A stretch of DNA of 64,000 bases, taken from contig NZ_SKCH01000014.1 of assembly GCF_005434945.1 (NCBI RefSeq), positions 1 to 64,000 of the forward strand, read 5' to 3'. Under the pieces are notes generated by a model, which saw only the letters and a list, made by a program, of their open reading frames with translations, was not told the DNA's origin and did not search any database. This stretch comes from Prescottella subtropica. Its GTDB lineage: Bacteria > Actinomycetota > Actinomycetes > Mycobacteriales > Mycobacteriaceae. Positions within the stretch are counted from its first letter, which is position 1; each line of letters begins with the position of its first letter. Made by a program: the position numbers and the translations under genes. This document shows, piece after piece, positions 1 through 7,543 of the stretch.

Positions 1-124
1 CCGCAAGCGCCGCCAGCGGCGCCTGGGGAAGCTCACCCCGATCGAGTTTGAGACAATCAATCAGGCCGCACACGCGGCTTGAGCCTCTCCACCCCATGAG
101 TCAACTGAAGTGGGGGCAGTCCCA
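1..124 (+). mobile_element. 3' end of an IS3-family insertion sequence
   Basis: The window opens inside a transposase reading frame that stops at position 82. About 20 nt later comes a sequence that, read inward, begins TGGGACTGCCCCCACTTC (24 nt, positions 124 back to 101). This looks like a right terminal inverted repeat ending in the TG/CA typical of IS3 elements. The left end lies outside the window, so length, completeness and target duplication cannot be judged. The element end is inferred from position and style only. Confidence 0.5.
2..82 (+). CDS. IS3-family transposase, C-terminal 26 residues (partial)
   Basis: Only the last 26 codons are present. The tail reads RRQRRLGKLTPIEFETINQA and matches the C-terminal end of IS3-family OrfB integrases, where a basic run is followed by LG-x-LTPxEFE just after the DDE catalytic core. 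The catalytic residues lie upstream of the window. The stop codon is at 80-82. The family call rests on this short motif. Confidence 0.55.
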   Translation, partial: RKRRQRRLGKLTPIEFETINQAAHAA

Positions 125-162
125 GACGGCAGGTGAGCCGGGTGGCCTCGGCGACGCGCGAC

Positions 163-1389
163 TCAGCTGAGGCTTGCGATGCGGGTGTCGAGCATCCGCG
201 CGAGCCGTTCACTGTCGCGGTCGGAGAATCCGATCTCATCGCAGCGATCGGGCCACGGCCGCGCCGCGTCGACCATCGAGTCGAGCATGCGGGTGACGGC
301 ACGTTCGCGGAGGCCGAGACGGCTACCGGCATCGACGAAGTGCGCTCTCGTCATGCGATTGGCGCGGCCGTACAGAGGCAACGCCATCGGATCCTTCCAG
401 CCGGTGTACGGCTGGGTGGTGAGTAGGTCGTACGCGGGCGTCGGTTGCCAGAGGCCGTCGGGTGCGTGGACGGACAGGTTCTTCCCGTGCAGATCTCCGT
501 TACCGATGAGCCACGAGAAAGCCACGATCCGAAGCAGTTCCAGTGTCGCGGCCCGGTTCGAGCCGCCGCCGCGAGCGCAGGCGTCGGCGAGCGTCGTGAT
601 CGCCGATTCCGCTTTCATGCGATATTTCGAGGCCGGGTACAGGCCGGCGACCTGGCACGCGTCCTCCTGGGGGATCCGCGCGGTGGCCGAACGGTCGAAG
701 CGGGCCACCAGCAGCCCGCTGCGCCCGTCGGAGTCGTTGATCAGCCGAGTGTCGGGGACCCGGATCCCGCAGTCGGCAGCCATGCGCATGAAGAAGTGTT
801 CGTTCTCGGACAACCTCGGAAAGCCGGTCGGGGGAGTGAGTTTGAGGATCGCCGGACCGCGAAGCGTCATCGTGGGTACCGACCACATCGCGGCACTGAC
901 TTTGGGTTGGACGCCGGACAGGGCGACGGGGTCCTCCTCGACGGACCCGGCCAGTCTGGTGAACAGTTGCCGGAAGTCGGTGTCCTGGTCGGGCGAGAAC
1001 ATGGGAGAGCCGGTTAGCGGGGTGGTGCCACCGGGGACGACCCGCACGTCGCCGATCGTGTCGGATCCCACCGCAAGTAGCAGTGTCAGGTGGTCGTCGA
1101 ACGAGGTCTTCGTCGAGGCGGCCACCGCGCCCAGGCGTACACCCTCGGGGAGCAGTCCCGCGAAGAACGGCGGCACCGCCCCGCCGGTCGTGGTCAAGGG
1201 GTAGTCGCTGTCCGGCGGCAGCGACCACGACACCGATCCGGCTCGTCCGGTCGAAGGTCGCGCGCCGTCGATGTATGCGAAGGCGATGTCGTCGCGAGGG
1301 GTGCGTGTGAGGGTGGCGACAGCGCTGTCACCCACGTACACGTCGGCCCGGGCGATTCCCCGGAGATCGGCAGCGGGAACGCCGGTCAT
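163..1389 (-). CDS. hipA: HipA-family serine/threonine kinase toxin
   Basis: The 408-residue protein has the layout of HipA toxins: a small N-terminal domain (about residues 10-110) and a kinase-like domain. The conserved LSGVQPK segment (about residue 155) carries the serine that is autophosphorylated in HipA. An AILKLTPP strand supplies the ATP-binding lysine, GNGDLHGKN is the catalytic loop, and PAYDLL replaces the DFG motif. Known HipA toxins phosphorylate glutamyl-tRNA synthetase or related targets and cause growth arrest; the target here is unknown. It overlaps hipB by 4 nt (ATGA), so the two are translationally coupled. It lies beside an IS end, which suggests horizontal mobility. Confidence 0.88.
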   Translation of the reverse strand: MTGVPAADLRGIARADVYVGDSAVATLTRTPRDDIAFAYIDGARPSTGRAGSVSWSLPPDSDYPLTTTGGAVPPFFAGLLPEGVRLGAVAASTKTSFDDHLTLLLAVGSDTIGDVRVVPGGTTPLTGSPMFSPDQDTDFRQLFTRLAGSVEEDPVALSGVQPKVSAAMWSVPTMTLRGPAILKLTPPTGFPRLSENEHFFMRMAADCGIRVPDTRLINDSDGRSGLLVARFDRSATARIPQEDACQVAGLYPASKYRMKAESAITTLADACARGGGSNRAATLELLRIVAFSWLIGNGDLHGKNLSVHAPDGLWQPTPAYDLLTTQPYTGWKDPMALPLYGRANRMTRAHFVDAGSRLGLRERAVTRMLDSMVDAARPWPDRCDEIGFSDRDSERLARMLDTRIASLS

Positions 1390-1679
1390 CGGTGCTCTGT
1401 CTCGGCCGAACTCGACGCGTGCAGTCGAAGCCCGAGAACATCGGCGATTTCGACGACGGAGGCCAGTTTCACCGAGCCGGTGCCGTACTCGAGTGCCTGC
1501 ACGCTGGACCGGGAGACGCCGGCCAGGTCGGCCACCGTCTGCTGGGTGAGGCGTAGTTCCACCCGGCGGTCGGCGAAACGTTCACCCAGGCGTGCAATTT
1601 CCGGCACAGGGGCGTTTCGGGTGGGGGTGCTTCTGCGTGGCCGCGACACGTCTCCTCCTGTGCCTTGCATTTCAGGCAT
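1386..1679 (-). CDS. hipB: HipB-like XRE-family antitoxin and repressor
   Basis: This 97-residue protein contains a helix-turn-helix (about residues 35-90) with RLTQQTVADLAGVSRSSVQ followed by LEYGTGSVKLASVVEIADVLGL, the usual XRE/Cro pattern of HipB antitoxins. HipB binds HipA and represses the shared promoter. I start it at the ATG at 1679 because GGAGG lies 6 nt upstream and the proposed operator ends next to it. An open frame continues upstream to 1787 but would run through the operator. The gene is directly upstream of and overlaps hipA. Confidence 0.85.
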   Translation of the reverse strand: MPEMQGTGGDVSRPRRSTPTRNAPVPEIARLGERFADRRVELRLTQQTVADLAGVSRSSVQALEYGTGSVKLASVVEIADVLGLRLHASSSAETEHR

Positions 1680-1680
1680 A

Positions 1681-1711
1681 GTAACCCTCCGTGGAGGCTT
1701 ACGAAGGTTAC
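1681..1711 (-). promoter_or_regulatory. Candidate HipB operator and ribosome-site hairpin
   Basis: A 22-bp imperfect inverted repeat spans 1681-1702: the arms GTAAgCCTCCa and tGGAGGcTTAC match at 9 of 11 positions. An outer GTAACC/GGTTAC pair (1681-1686 and 1706-1711) nests around it. The GGAGG of one arm is the ribosome binding site of hipB, and the other arm offers CCTCC, so the same palindrome could hide the ribosome site in RNA. A -10-like TAACCT on the minus strand overlaps the distal arm. Autoregulation is inferred from known HipB behaviour. Confidence 0.6.
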
Positions 1712-1749
1712 GGGACTGTTGTGCGTGTAATTCCACGCACAGAACCGCA

Positions 1750-2559
1750 TCACCGCGCGTCCCGGAACACCGGCTCCCGCTTCTCACGCCGCGCCAGGGT
1801 CGCTTCTTCGAAGTTGTCGGTGAGCAGCCGGATCAGCAGCTGGCCGAGTCCCTCCTGGTTCATGTGCTGCGCGAGCGACGACGCGTCCAGGCTCGACCAC
1901 AGGGTGCGTTTGGTGAGTTCGACGCCGGGGCGGGAGAACCGCGCGATCTGCTGGGCGAGGTCGAAGGCGTCGTCGAGCAGGTCCTCGCCGGCGACGATCC
2001 GGGACACCAGTCCGATGCGGGCGGCCTCGTCGGCGTCGACGTCCCGGCCGGTGAGCATGATCTCGAACGCCCGGGACGCCCCGATCGCCCGCGGCAGCAG
2101 ATAGCTCAGGCCCAGTTCGCCGGCCGTCAGACCGTTGTTGATCCCGGCCGCCCGGAAGTACGCGCCGGGTGCGGCGAGCCGGATGTCGGCGGCCATCGAC
2201 AGGCAGAATCCGCCACCGATCGCGGCACCGTTGACCGCCGCGATCACCGGCTGGTGCATCTTCCGCAGCGTCGACACGACGTCGTCGAGCAGTTCCATCG
2301 ACCGCAACGCCACCGTGGGACGTGTCAGCCCGTCGGTGTGCGGGACCGAGCCGGCGGACGTCTGATCGGCGCCGGAACAGAAGCCGCGGCCCGCGCCGGT
2401 GATCACGACGGCGCGGACCGTGTTGTCGTTGCTGATCTCCTCGAGCGCCTCCCGGAACGGCACCATCACGTCGAACGCCATCGCGTTCATCCGCTCCGGA
2501 CGGTTCAGGGTCACCAGGGCGACGTTGTCGCGGGGCCGGTCGACGACGATGAAACTCAC
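1750..2559 (-). CDS. Enoyl-CoA hydratase/isomerase (crotonase) family, EchA12-like
   Basis: The 269-residue protein has the crotonase fold signatures: the oxyanion-hole segment GRGFCSGADQ (about residue 60) and NGAAIGGGFCLSMAADIR (about residue 115). Its sequence closely recalls M. tuberculosis EchA12, including AGINNGLTAGELGLSYLLPR. The two glutamates that activate water in classical hydratases align with Cys (GGGFC) and Gly (RAAG), so ordinary enoyl-CoA hydration is doubtful. It may bind an acyl-CoA for another reaction. It is transcribed toward hipB and is separated from the next upstream gene by 39 nt. Confidence 0.85.
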   Translation of the reverse strand: MSFIVVDRPRDNVALVTLNRPERMNAMAFDVMVPFREALEEISNDNTVRAVVITGAGRGFCSGADQTSAGSVPHTDGLTRPTVALRSMELLDDVVSTLRKMHQPVIAAVNGAAIGGGFCLSMAADIRLAAPGAYFRAAGINNGLTAGELGLSYLLPRAIGASRAFEIMLTGRDVDADEAARIGLVSRIVAGEDLLDDAFDLAQQIARFSRPGVELTKRTLWSSLDASSLAQHMNQEGLGQLLIRLLTDNFEEATLARREKREPVFRDAR

Positions 2560-2598
2560 GCGGGGTCCTCCTGCGGGCGGCGGCGATGATCGCCGACG

Positions 2599-3990
2599 TT
2601 ACGCCGCGGGAGCGCCCGGTGTGCCCGATCCGGCCGCAGCCTTGCGCCGCCCGTGGATCAGGCCGATCACGAGGATCACCAGGAACAGCACACTCGTGGA
2701 GATCAACTGCTTGCGGGCGTCGCCGTCGAACAGCATGAGCACCACGAACGCGGCCAGCAGCGCCAGCGTCAGGTAGCTCAGGTACGGGAACAGCCACATC
2801 CGCACCGACAGGGTGCCCTCGGCTTCGAGGCGTCGTCGGAGTCGCAGGTGCGCGACAACGATGAACACCCAGATCACCAGCAGGGCCGCGCCGACCGCGT
2901 TGAGCAGGATGCCGAGCAGCGAGTCGGGGAGCAGCCAGTTCAGCAGGACGCTGACGAACCCGAAGAACACCGACAGCAGCACCGCGTTGGTGGGCACCCC
3001 GGACTTCGACAGGGCGCCGAGCGCCTGGGGGCCGTCTCCGCGGCGGGCGAGGGCGAACGCCATGCGGGAGGTGCCGTAGACGTTCGCGTTGAACGCCGAC
3101 AGCAGTGCGATCACCACGACGAGTTCCATCAGGCCCGCCACGTACGGGATGTTCGCGAGTTCGAGGACGGCGACGAACGGGCTGTCCACCAGTTCGGGAT
3201 CGTTCCACGGCAGGGCGAACACCATGATCGCGATGGCGCCGACGTAGAAGACACTGATCCGCCACATGACGCTGCGGACCGCGGTCCCGATGGCTCGTTC
3301 CGGGTCCTTCGATTCGGCGGCGGCGATCGTGACGATCTCGATGCCGCCGAACGCGAACGCCACCACGAGCAGACCGGCGGCGACACCGGCGAAGCCGTTG
3401 GGCATGAACCCGCCGTCACCGAGGAAGTGGGTGAACCCGACCGGGTCGGTGCCGGGCAGCAGTCCGAACACGAGCAGCGTGCCGACGATCAGGAACCCGA
3501 TGATCGCGGCGATCTTCAGGGCCGCGAACCAGAACTCGAACTCGCCGAAATTGCTGACCTTCGCGAGGTTCACGACCGCGAAGAACGTCACGAACACCAG
3601 CGCGATCACCCATTGCGGGACGCCCGGCAGCCAGTCGTTCACGATCGCGGAGGCTCCGGTGATCTCGGCGCCCAGCACCATGATCAGCATGAACCAGTAC
3701 AGCCAGCCCATCGTGAAACCGGCCCACTCGCCGATGCCGATGCGCGCGTAGTGCGAGAACGATCCGCTGGCCGGTACCGCGGCGCCCATCTCGCCGAGCA
3801 TGCGCATGACGCACACCACGACGAAACCGGCGATGACGTAGGAGACGAGGACGGCCGGGCCGGCCTTCGCGATGCCGACGCCGGTCCCGAGGAAGAGACC
3901 GGCGCCGATGGCCGACCCGAGACCCATCATCGTCAGATGGCGGACCTTGAGACCGTGCCCGAGCGCGGTCGGGGTGTCACTGCCGCTCAC
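2599..3990 (-). CDS. Amino acid permease, APC superfamily (GabP/AnsP type)
   Basis: This 463-residue protein has about 12 hydrophobic segments. The N-terminal motif MMGLGSAIGAGLFLGTG matches helix 1 of amino-acid/proton symporters of the AAT family (GabP, AnsP, RocE). It should import an amino acid across the cytoplasmic membrane; the substrate cannot be read from sequence. The GTG start shares one nucleotide with the TAG stop of dapD (TAGTG), which implies stop-start coupling. Coupling to a lysine/DAP pathway gene hints at a related substrate, but that is inference. Confidence 0.85.
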   Translation of the reverse strand: MSGSDTPTALGHGLKVRHLTMMGLGSAIGAGLFLGTGVGIAKAGPAVLVSYVIAGFVVVCVMRMLGEMGAAVPASGSFSHYARIGIGEWAGFTMGWLYWFMLIMVLGAEITGASAIVNDWLPGVPQWVIALVFVTFFAVVNLAKVSNFGEFEFWFAALKIAAIIGFLIVGTLLVFGLLPGTDPVGFTHFLGDGGFMPNGFAGVAAGLLVVAFAFGGIEIVTIAAAESKDPERAIGTAVRSVMWRISVFYVGAIAIMVFALPWNDPELVDSPFVAVLELANIPYVAGLMELVVVIALLSAFNANVYGTSRMAFALARRGDGPQALGALSKSGVPTNAVLLSVFFGFVSVLLNWLLPDSLLGILLNAVGAALLVIWVFIVVAHLRLRRRLEAEGTLSVRMWLFPYLSYLTLALLAAFVVLMLFDGDARKQLISTSVLFLVILVIGLIHGRRKAAAGSGTPGAPAA

Positions 3991-4943
3991 TAGTCGTTGG
4001 CGTGCAGTGCCGCGTTCAGTTCCACACCGGTGCCCTTGTGGGGGACGACCTCGACGGCACCCGACACCGAGTTGCGGCGGAACAGGATGTTCGACCGGCC
4101 GGTCAGGTCGGCGGCCTTGACGACGGTGCCGTCCGGACCGGTGACCTTGGTGCCGGCGGTGATGTACAGGCCGGCCTCGACGACACAGTCGTCGCCGAGG
4201 GAGATCCCCAGACCGGCGTTGGCGCCGAGCAGGCAGCGTTCGCCGACGGAGATGACCTGCTTGCCGCCGCCGGACAGCGTGCCCATGATCGACGCGCCGC
4301 CGCCGACGTCGGAGCCGTCACCGACGACGACACCGGCCGAGATGCGGCCCTCGACCATCGAGTTGCCGAGCGTGCCGGCGTTGAAGTTCACGAAGCCCTC
4401 GTGCATGACGGTGGTGCCGGACGCCAGGTGCGCGCCCAGACGGACCCGGTCGGCGTCGGCGATGCGGACACCGGACGGCACGACGTAGTCGACCATGCGG
4501 GGGAACTTGTCGACCCCGAACACGGTGACCGGGCCGCGGATCCGCAGCCGCGAGCGGACCAGCTCGAAGCCGTCGACCGCGCACGGACCGAAGTTGGTCC
4601 ACACCACGTTCACGAGCAGACCGAACAGTCCGTCGAGGTTGACGCCGTGCGGCGCCACCAGGCGGTGCGACAGCAGGTGCAGGCGCAGGTATGCGTCGTG
4701 CGCGTCGACCGGCGGCGCCGACAGGTCGGTGATCGTCGTGCGGACGACCACCTGATCGACCTCGCGGGCCTCGTCCTTACCGGCGAGCAGCGCCAGGTCG
4801 GACGGAATGTCGGTGCCCTCGAGCGCGACGGTTCCGTTCTCCGGGTACTCGCCCAGTTCGGGGGCGGGGTACCAGGTGTCGAGGACCGTGCCCGACGCGG
4901 TCACGTTGGCGACGCCTACTGCAGTTGCTCCCTGTGCACTCAC
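3990..4943 (-). CDS. dapD: 2,3,4,5-tetrahydropyridine-2,6-dicarboxylate N-succinyltransferase
   Basis: DapD transfers succinyl from succinyl-CoA to tetrahydrodipicolinate in the succinylase branch of DAP/lysine synthesis, feeding peptidoglycan. The 317-residue protein has an N-terminal domain with [15 protein letters not shown] and a left-handed beta-helix of hexapeptide repeats in the second half, e.g. [20 protein letters not shown]. It resembles M. tuberculosis DapD throughout. I start at the GTG at 4943; the open frame runs on upstream, but only through sequence antisense to dapE. A TAACCT box lies 8 nt before the GTG with no Shine-Dalgarno, so the mRNA may be leaderless. It is divergent from dapE. 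Confidence 0.95.
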   Translation of the reverse strand: MSAQGATAVGVANVTASGTVLDTWYPAPELGEYPENGTVALEGTDIPSDLALLAGKDEAREVDQVVVRTTITDLSAPPVDAHDAYLRLHLLSHRLVAPHGVNLDGLFGLLVNVVWTNFGPCAVDGFELVRSRLRIRGPVTVFGVDKFPRMVDYVVPSGVRIADADRVRLGAHLASGTTVMHEGFVNFNAGTLGNSMVEGRISAGVVVGDGSDVGGGASIMGTLSGGGKQVISVGERCLLGANAGLGISLGDDCVVEAGLYITAGTKVTGPDGTVVKAADLTGRSNILFRRNSVSGAVEVVPHKGTGVELNAALHAND

Positions 4944-4979
4944 GGATACACAGGTTACGCGACGCCCTAGTCTGGGACG
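4944..4979. promoter_or_regulatory. Divergent dapD/dapE promoter pair in 36 bp
   Basis: Only 36 bp separate the two GTG starts. On the plus strand TAGTCT (4968-4973) lies 6 nt before the dapE GTG. On the minus strand TAACCT lies 8 nt before the dapD GTG. Both fit leaderless actinobacterial promoters, and their -35 regions must then lie inside the opposite gene. Transcription in the two directions should therefore interfere or be co-controlled. Confidence 0.6.
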
Positions 4980-6062
4980 GTGAGCCTCCTCGATCTGCAC
5001 GCCGACCCCATCGATCTCACCGCCGCGCTGGTGGACATCCCGAGCGTGTCCCGGGACGAGGGCGTGATCGCCGACGTCGTCGAGGCCGCCCTGCGGGAGC
5101 AGACCACCGGGTTCGAGGTGATCCGCAGTGGCAACGCGGTCCTGGCCCGCACGAACCGGGGGCTGCCGAGCCGGGTGATGCTCGCCGGTCATCTCGACAC
5201 TGTGCCGATCGCGGACAACGTGCCGTCCCGCCGCACCGTCGACGAGCGCGGTGATCTGCTGCACGGCTGCGGCACCGTCGACATGAAGTCGGGGGACGCC
5301 GTCTTCCTGCATCTGGCGGCCACCGTCTCCGACCTCGCCCACGACCTGACGCTGGTGTTCTACGACTGCGAGGAGATCGCCGCGCAGTACAACGGGCTCG
5401 GCCGGATCGAACGCGACCTGCCGGAGTGGCTGCGTGCCGACGTCGCGATCCTCGGCGAGCCGACGGCCGGTTTCATCGAGGCCGGCTGCCAGGGCACGCT
5501 GCGGGTGCGGCTGACGGCGTCCGGGACGCGCGCACATTCGGCGCGGTCGTGGCTGGGCGACAATGCGATCCACAAGTTCGCGCCCGTCCTCGAGCGGCTC
5601 GCGGCGTACGAGTCGCGGTCGGTGGACATCGACGGCTGCGTCTACCGCGAGGGCCTGTCGGCGGTCCGGATCTCCGGCGGCATCGCCGGCAACGTCGTCC
5701 CCGACGCCGCGGAGATGGACGTCAACTTCCGGTTCGCGCCCGACCGCAGCGTCGAGCAGGCGATCGCACACGTGCGCGAGGTGTTCGACGGGCTGGGTCT
5801 GGGCTTCGAGGTCACCGACTCCTCCGCCGGTGCACTGCCGGGGCTGGCGAACCCGGCGGCCGCCGCGCTCATCGAGGCGGCCGGTGGGCAGTACCGGGCC
5901 AAGTACGGGTGGACGGACGTCTCCCGGTTCTCCGCGCTGGGGATCCCCGCCGTCAACTACGGTCCCGGTGATCCGAATCTCGCACACAAGCGGGACGAGC
6001 ATGTTCCGGTGGGGCAGATCACGGACGTCACGGCGGTGCTGCGCGGCTACCTGTCCGCCTGA
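4980..6062 (+). CDS. dapE: Succinyl-diaminopimelate desuccinylase
   Basis: DapE hydrolyses N-succinyl-LL-DAP to LL-DAP and succinate. The 360-residue protein is an M20 metallopeptidase-fold enzyme. It shows the first zinc motif [13 protein letters not shown] (about residue 63), the bridging-aspartate segment [13 protein letters not shown], the general-base glutamate in YDCEEIA, and a C-terminal [15 protein letters not shown] metal-ligand histidine region. The central lid domain is present. The GTG start is supported by TAGTCT 6 nt upstream. Pairing with divergent dapD mirrors mycobacteria. Confidence 0.95.
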   Translation: MSLLDLHADPIDLTAALVDIPSVSRDEGVIADVVEAALREQTTGFEVIRSGNAVLARTNRGLPSRVMLAGHLDTVPIADNVPSRRTVDERGDLLHGCGTVDMKSGDAVFLHLAATVSDLAHDLTLVFYDCEEIAAQYNGLGRIERDLPEWLRADVAILGEPTAGFIEAGCQGTLRVRLTASGTRAHSARSWLGDNAIHKFAPVLERLAAYESRSVDIDGCVYREGLSAVRISGGIAGNVVPDAAEMDVNFRFAPDRSVEQAIAHVREVFDGLGLGFEVTDSSAGALPGLANPAAAALIEAAGGQYRAKYGWTDVSRFSALGIPAVNYGPGDPNLAHKRDEHVPVGQITDVTAVLRGYLSA

Positions 6063-6092
6063 TCGCCCGGCCCGACAACATAGCCTGGCCGC

Positions 6093-6899
6093 ATGGCATC
6101 AGAGAACAACGCCGCCGAGGCGCACCACCGGCACGCCTCGGTCCGGCACCGCGGCCCGGTGATGCTGCGGCGTGACCGCAAGGACGAGTTCACCAACGCG
6201 GACCGCAGACTGCTCGACCAGCGTGGGCCGACCGACTGGGTCCACACCGACCCGTGGCGGGTGCTGCGTATCCAGAGTGAGTTCGTCGAGGGGTTCGGCG
6301 CGCTCGCGGAGGTGCCGCGCGCGGTCACCGTGTTCGGTTCGGCCCGCACCGGCGACGGGACCACCGAGTACGCGCAGTCCCGGGAACTCGGTGCGGCACT
6401 CGCCGCGGCCGGGTACGCCGTCATCACCGGCGGCGGGCCCGGTGTCATGGAGGCCGCCAACCGCGGCGCCAGCGAGAACGGCGGCTACTCGATCGGCCTC
6501 GGGATCGAGTTGCCGTTCGAGCAGGGCCTCAACGACTGGGTCGACCTCGGCGTCAACTTCCGCTACTTCTTCGCCCGCAAGACGATGTTCGTCAAGTACT
6601 CGCAGGCGTTCATCTGCATGCCCGGCGGCTTCGGCACCCTCGACGAACTGTTCGAGGCGCTCACACTGGTGCAGACCCGCAAGGTCACCCGGTTCCCGAT
6701 CGTGCTCATGGGCACCGAATTCTGGTCCGGTCTCGTGGACTGGCTGCGCGGCTCCCTCGAACACACCGGGAAGATCTCGCCCGGCGACCTCGACCTCATC
6801 CATGTCACCGACAGTGTCGAGGAGGCGGTGCGGATCGTCGTCGAATCCCAGCAGGGTGTGGACGCGGCGGCACTGCTCGGCGACGAGGACGAGTGGTGA
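6093..6899 (+). CDS. LOG-family (TIGR00730) phosphoribohydrolase-like protein, paralogue 1
   Basis: The 268-residue protein has a Rossmann-like lysine-decarboxylase/LOG fold with FGSARTGDG (about residue 86), [16 protein letters not shown] and the catalytic PGGFGTLDE. Characterised LOG proteins release cytokinin bases from nucleoside 5'-monophosphates; the physiological substrate here is unknown. It is longer than typical LOGs because of an N-terminal extension of about 80 residues. TAGCCT lies 6 nt before the ATG, so the transcript is probably leaderless. Its stop overlaps the start of a second LOG gene by 7 nt. Confidence 0.88.
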   Translation: MASENNAAEAHHRHASVRHRGPVMLRRDRKDEFTNADRRLLDQRGPTDWVHTDPWRVLRIQSEFVEGFGALAEVPRAVTVFGSARTGDGTTEYAQSRELGAALAAAGYAVITGGGPGVMEAANRGASENGGYSIGLGIELPFEQGLNDWVDLGVNFRYFFARKTMFVKYSQAFICMPGGFGTLDELFEALTLVQTRKVTRFPIVLMGTEFWSGLVDWLRGSLEHTGKISPGDLDLIHVTDSVEEAVRIVVESQQGVDAAALLGDEDEW

Positions 6900-7453
6900 G
6901 CCCGGTGACGGGCGACGGCAAGTTCGCGGTCTGCGTCTACTGCGCGTCCGGGCCGGTCGACGACCGGTACCTGGAACTGGCGGCCGAGGTGGGTGCGGCG
7001 ATCGGGCGGCGCGGCTGGCAGCTGGTGTCCGGGGGCGGCAACGTCTCGATGATGGGCGCGGTGGCGGCCGCGGCCCGCGACGCCGGCGCCTGGACCGTCG
7101 GGGTCATCCCGAAGGCGCTCGTGCACAAGGAGGTTGCCGACGTCGACGCGGACGAGCTGATCGTCACCGACACCATGCGGGAACGCAAGCGGATCATGGA
7201 CGAGCGGGCCGACGCGTTCGTCACGCTACCCGGCGGCATCGGCACGCTCGAGGAGCTGTTCGAGACGTGGACGGCCGGTTACCTGGGCATGCACGACAAG
7301 CCGGTGGTGATGCTCGATCCCGTCGGCCATTTCCGTGGCCTGCTGGACTGGCTCGAGGGACTGAAGGCGGGCGGATTCGTGGCGCAGCAGGCACTCGACG
7401 GGCTGGTCGTCACCGGGGACGTCGAGTCGGCGATGGACGCCTGTACCAGGTGA
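6893..7453 (+). CDS. LOG-family cytokinin riboside 5'-monophosphate phosphoribohydrolase, paralogue 2 (Rv1205-like)
   Basis: At 186 residues this is a standard-size LOG protein. It has CVYCASGPVDDRY at the nucleotide-binding strand, SGGGNVSMMGAVA, the RKRIMDERADAFVTLPGG arginine segment and catalytic PGGIGTLEE. It corresponds in order and sequence to Rv1205, which produces cytokinins in M. tuberculosis. It begins at GTG 6893 inside the 3' end of paralogue 1 (a second GTG follows at once), so the two are translated as a unit. The two proteins are divergent relatives, not a recent duplication. Confidence 0.9.
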   Translation: MVSPVTGDGKFAVCVYCASGPVDDRYLELAAEVGAAIGRRGWQLVSGGGNVSMMGAVAAAARDAGAWTVGVIPKALVHKEVADVDADELIVTDTMRERKRIMDERADAFVTLPGGIGTLEELFETWTAGYLGMHDKPVVMLDPVGHFRGLLDWLEGLKAGGFVAQQALDGLVVTGDVESAMDACTR

Positions 7454-7543
7454 AAGTGGTTCCTGTCGAGGGGTTCCGGGGGCGGGACGCAAAGGTTACT
7501 GTGAAGTAAGAAACGTCCCGTTCCCGCCCTGAGAAGGATGCCG

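Noticed and set aside
1-1711. Prophage or integrative element boundary
   Set aside because: Only an IS end and HipBA are seen; no integrase, att site or phage gene.
4944-6002. N-terminal extension of dapD to 670 residues
   Set aside because: The extra part is antisense to dapE and unlike DapD; GTG 4943 with TAACCT fits.
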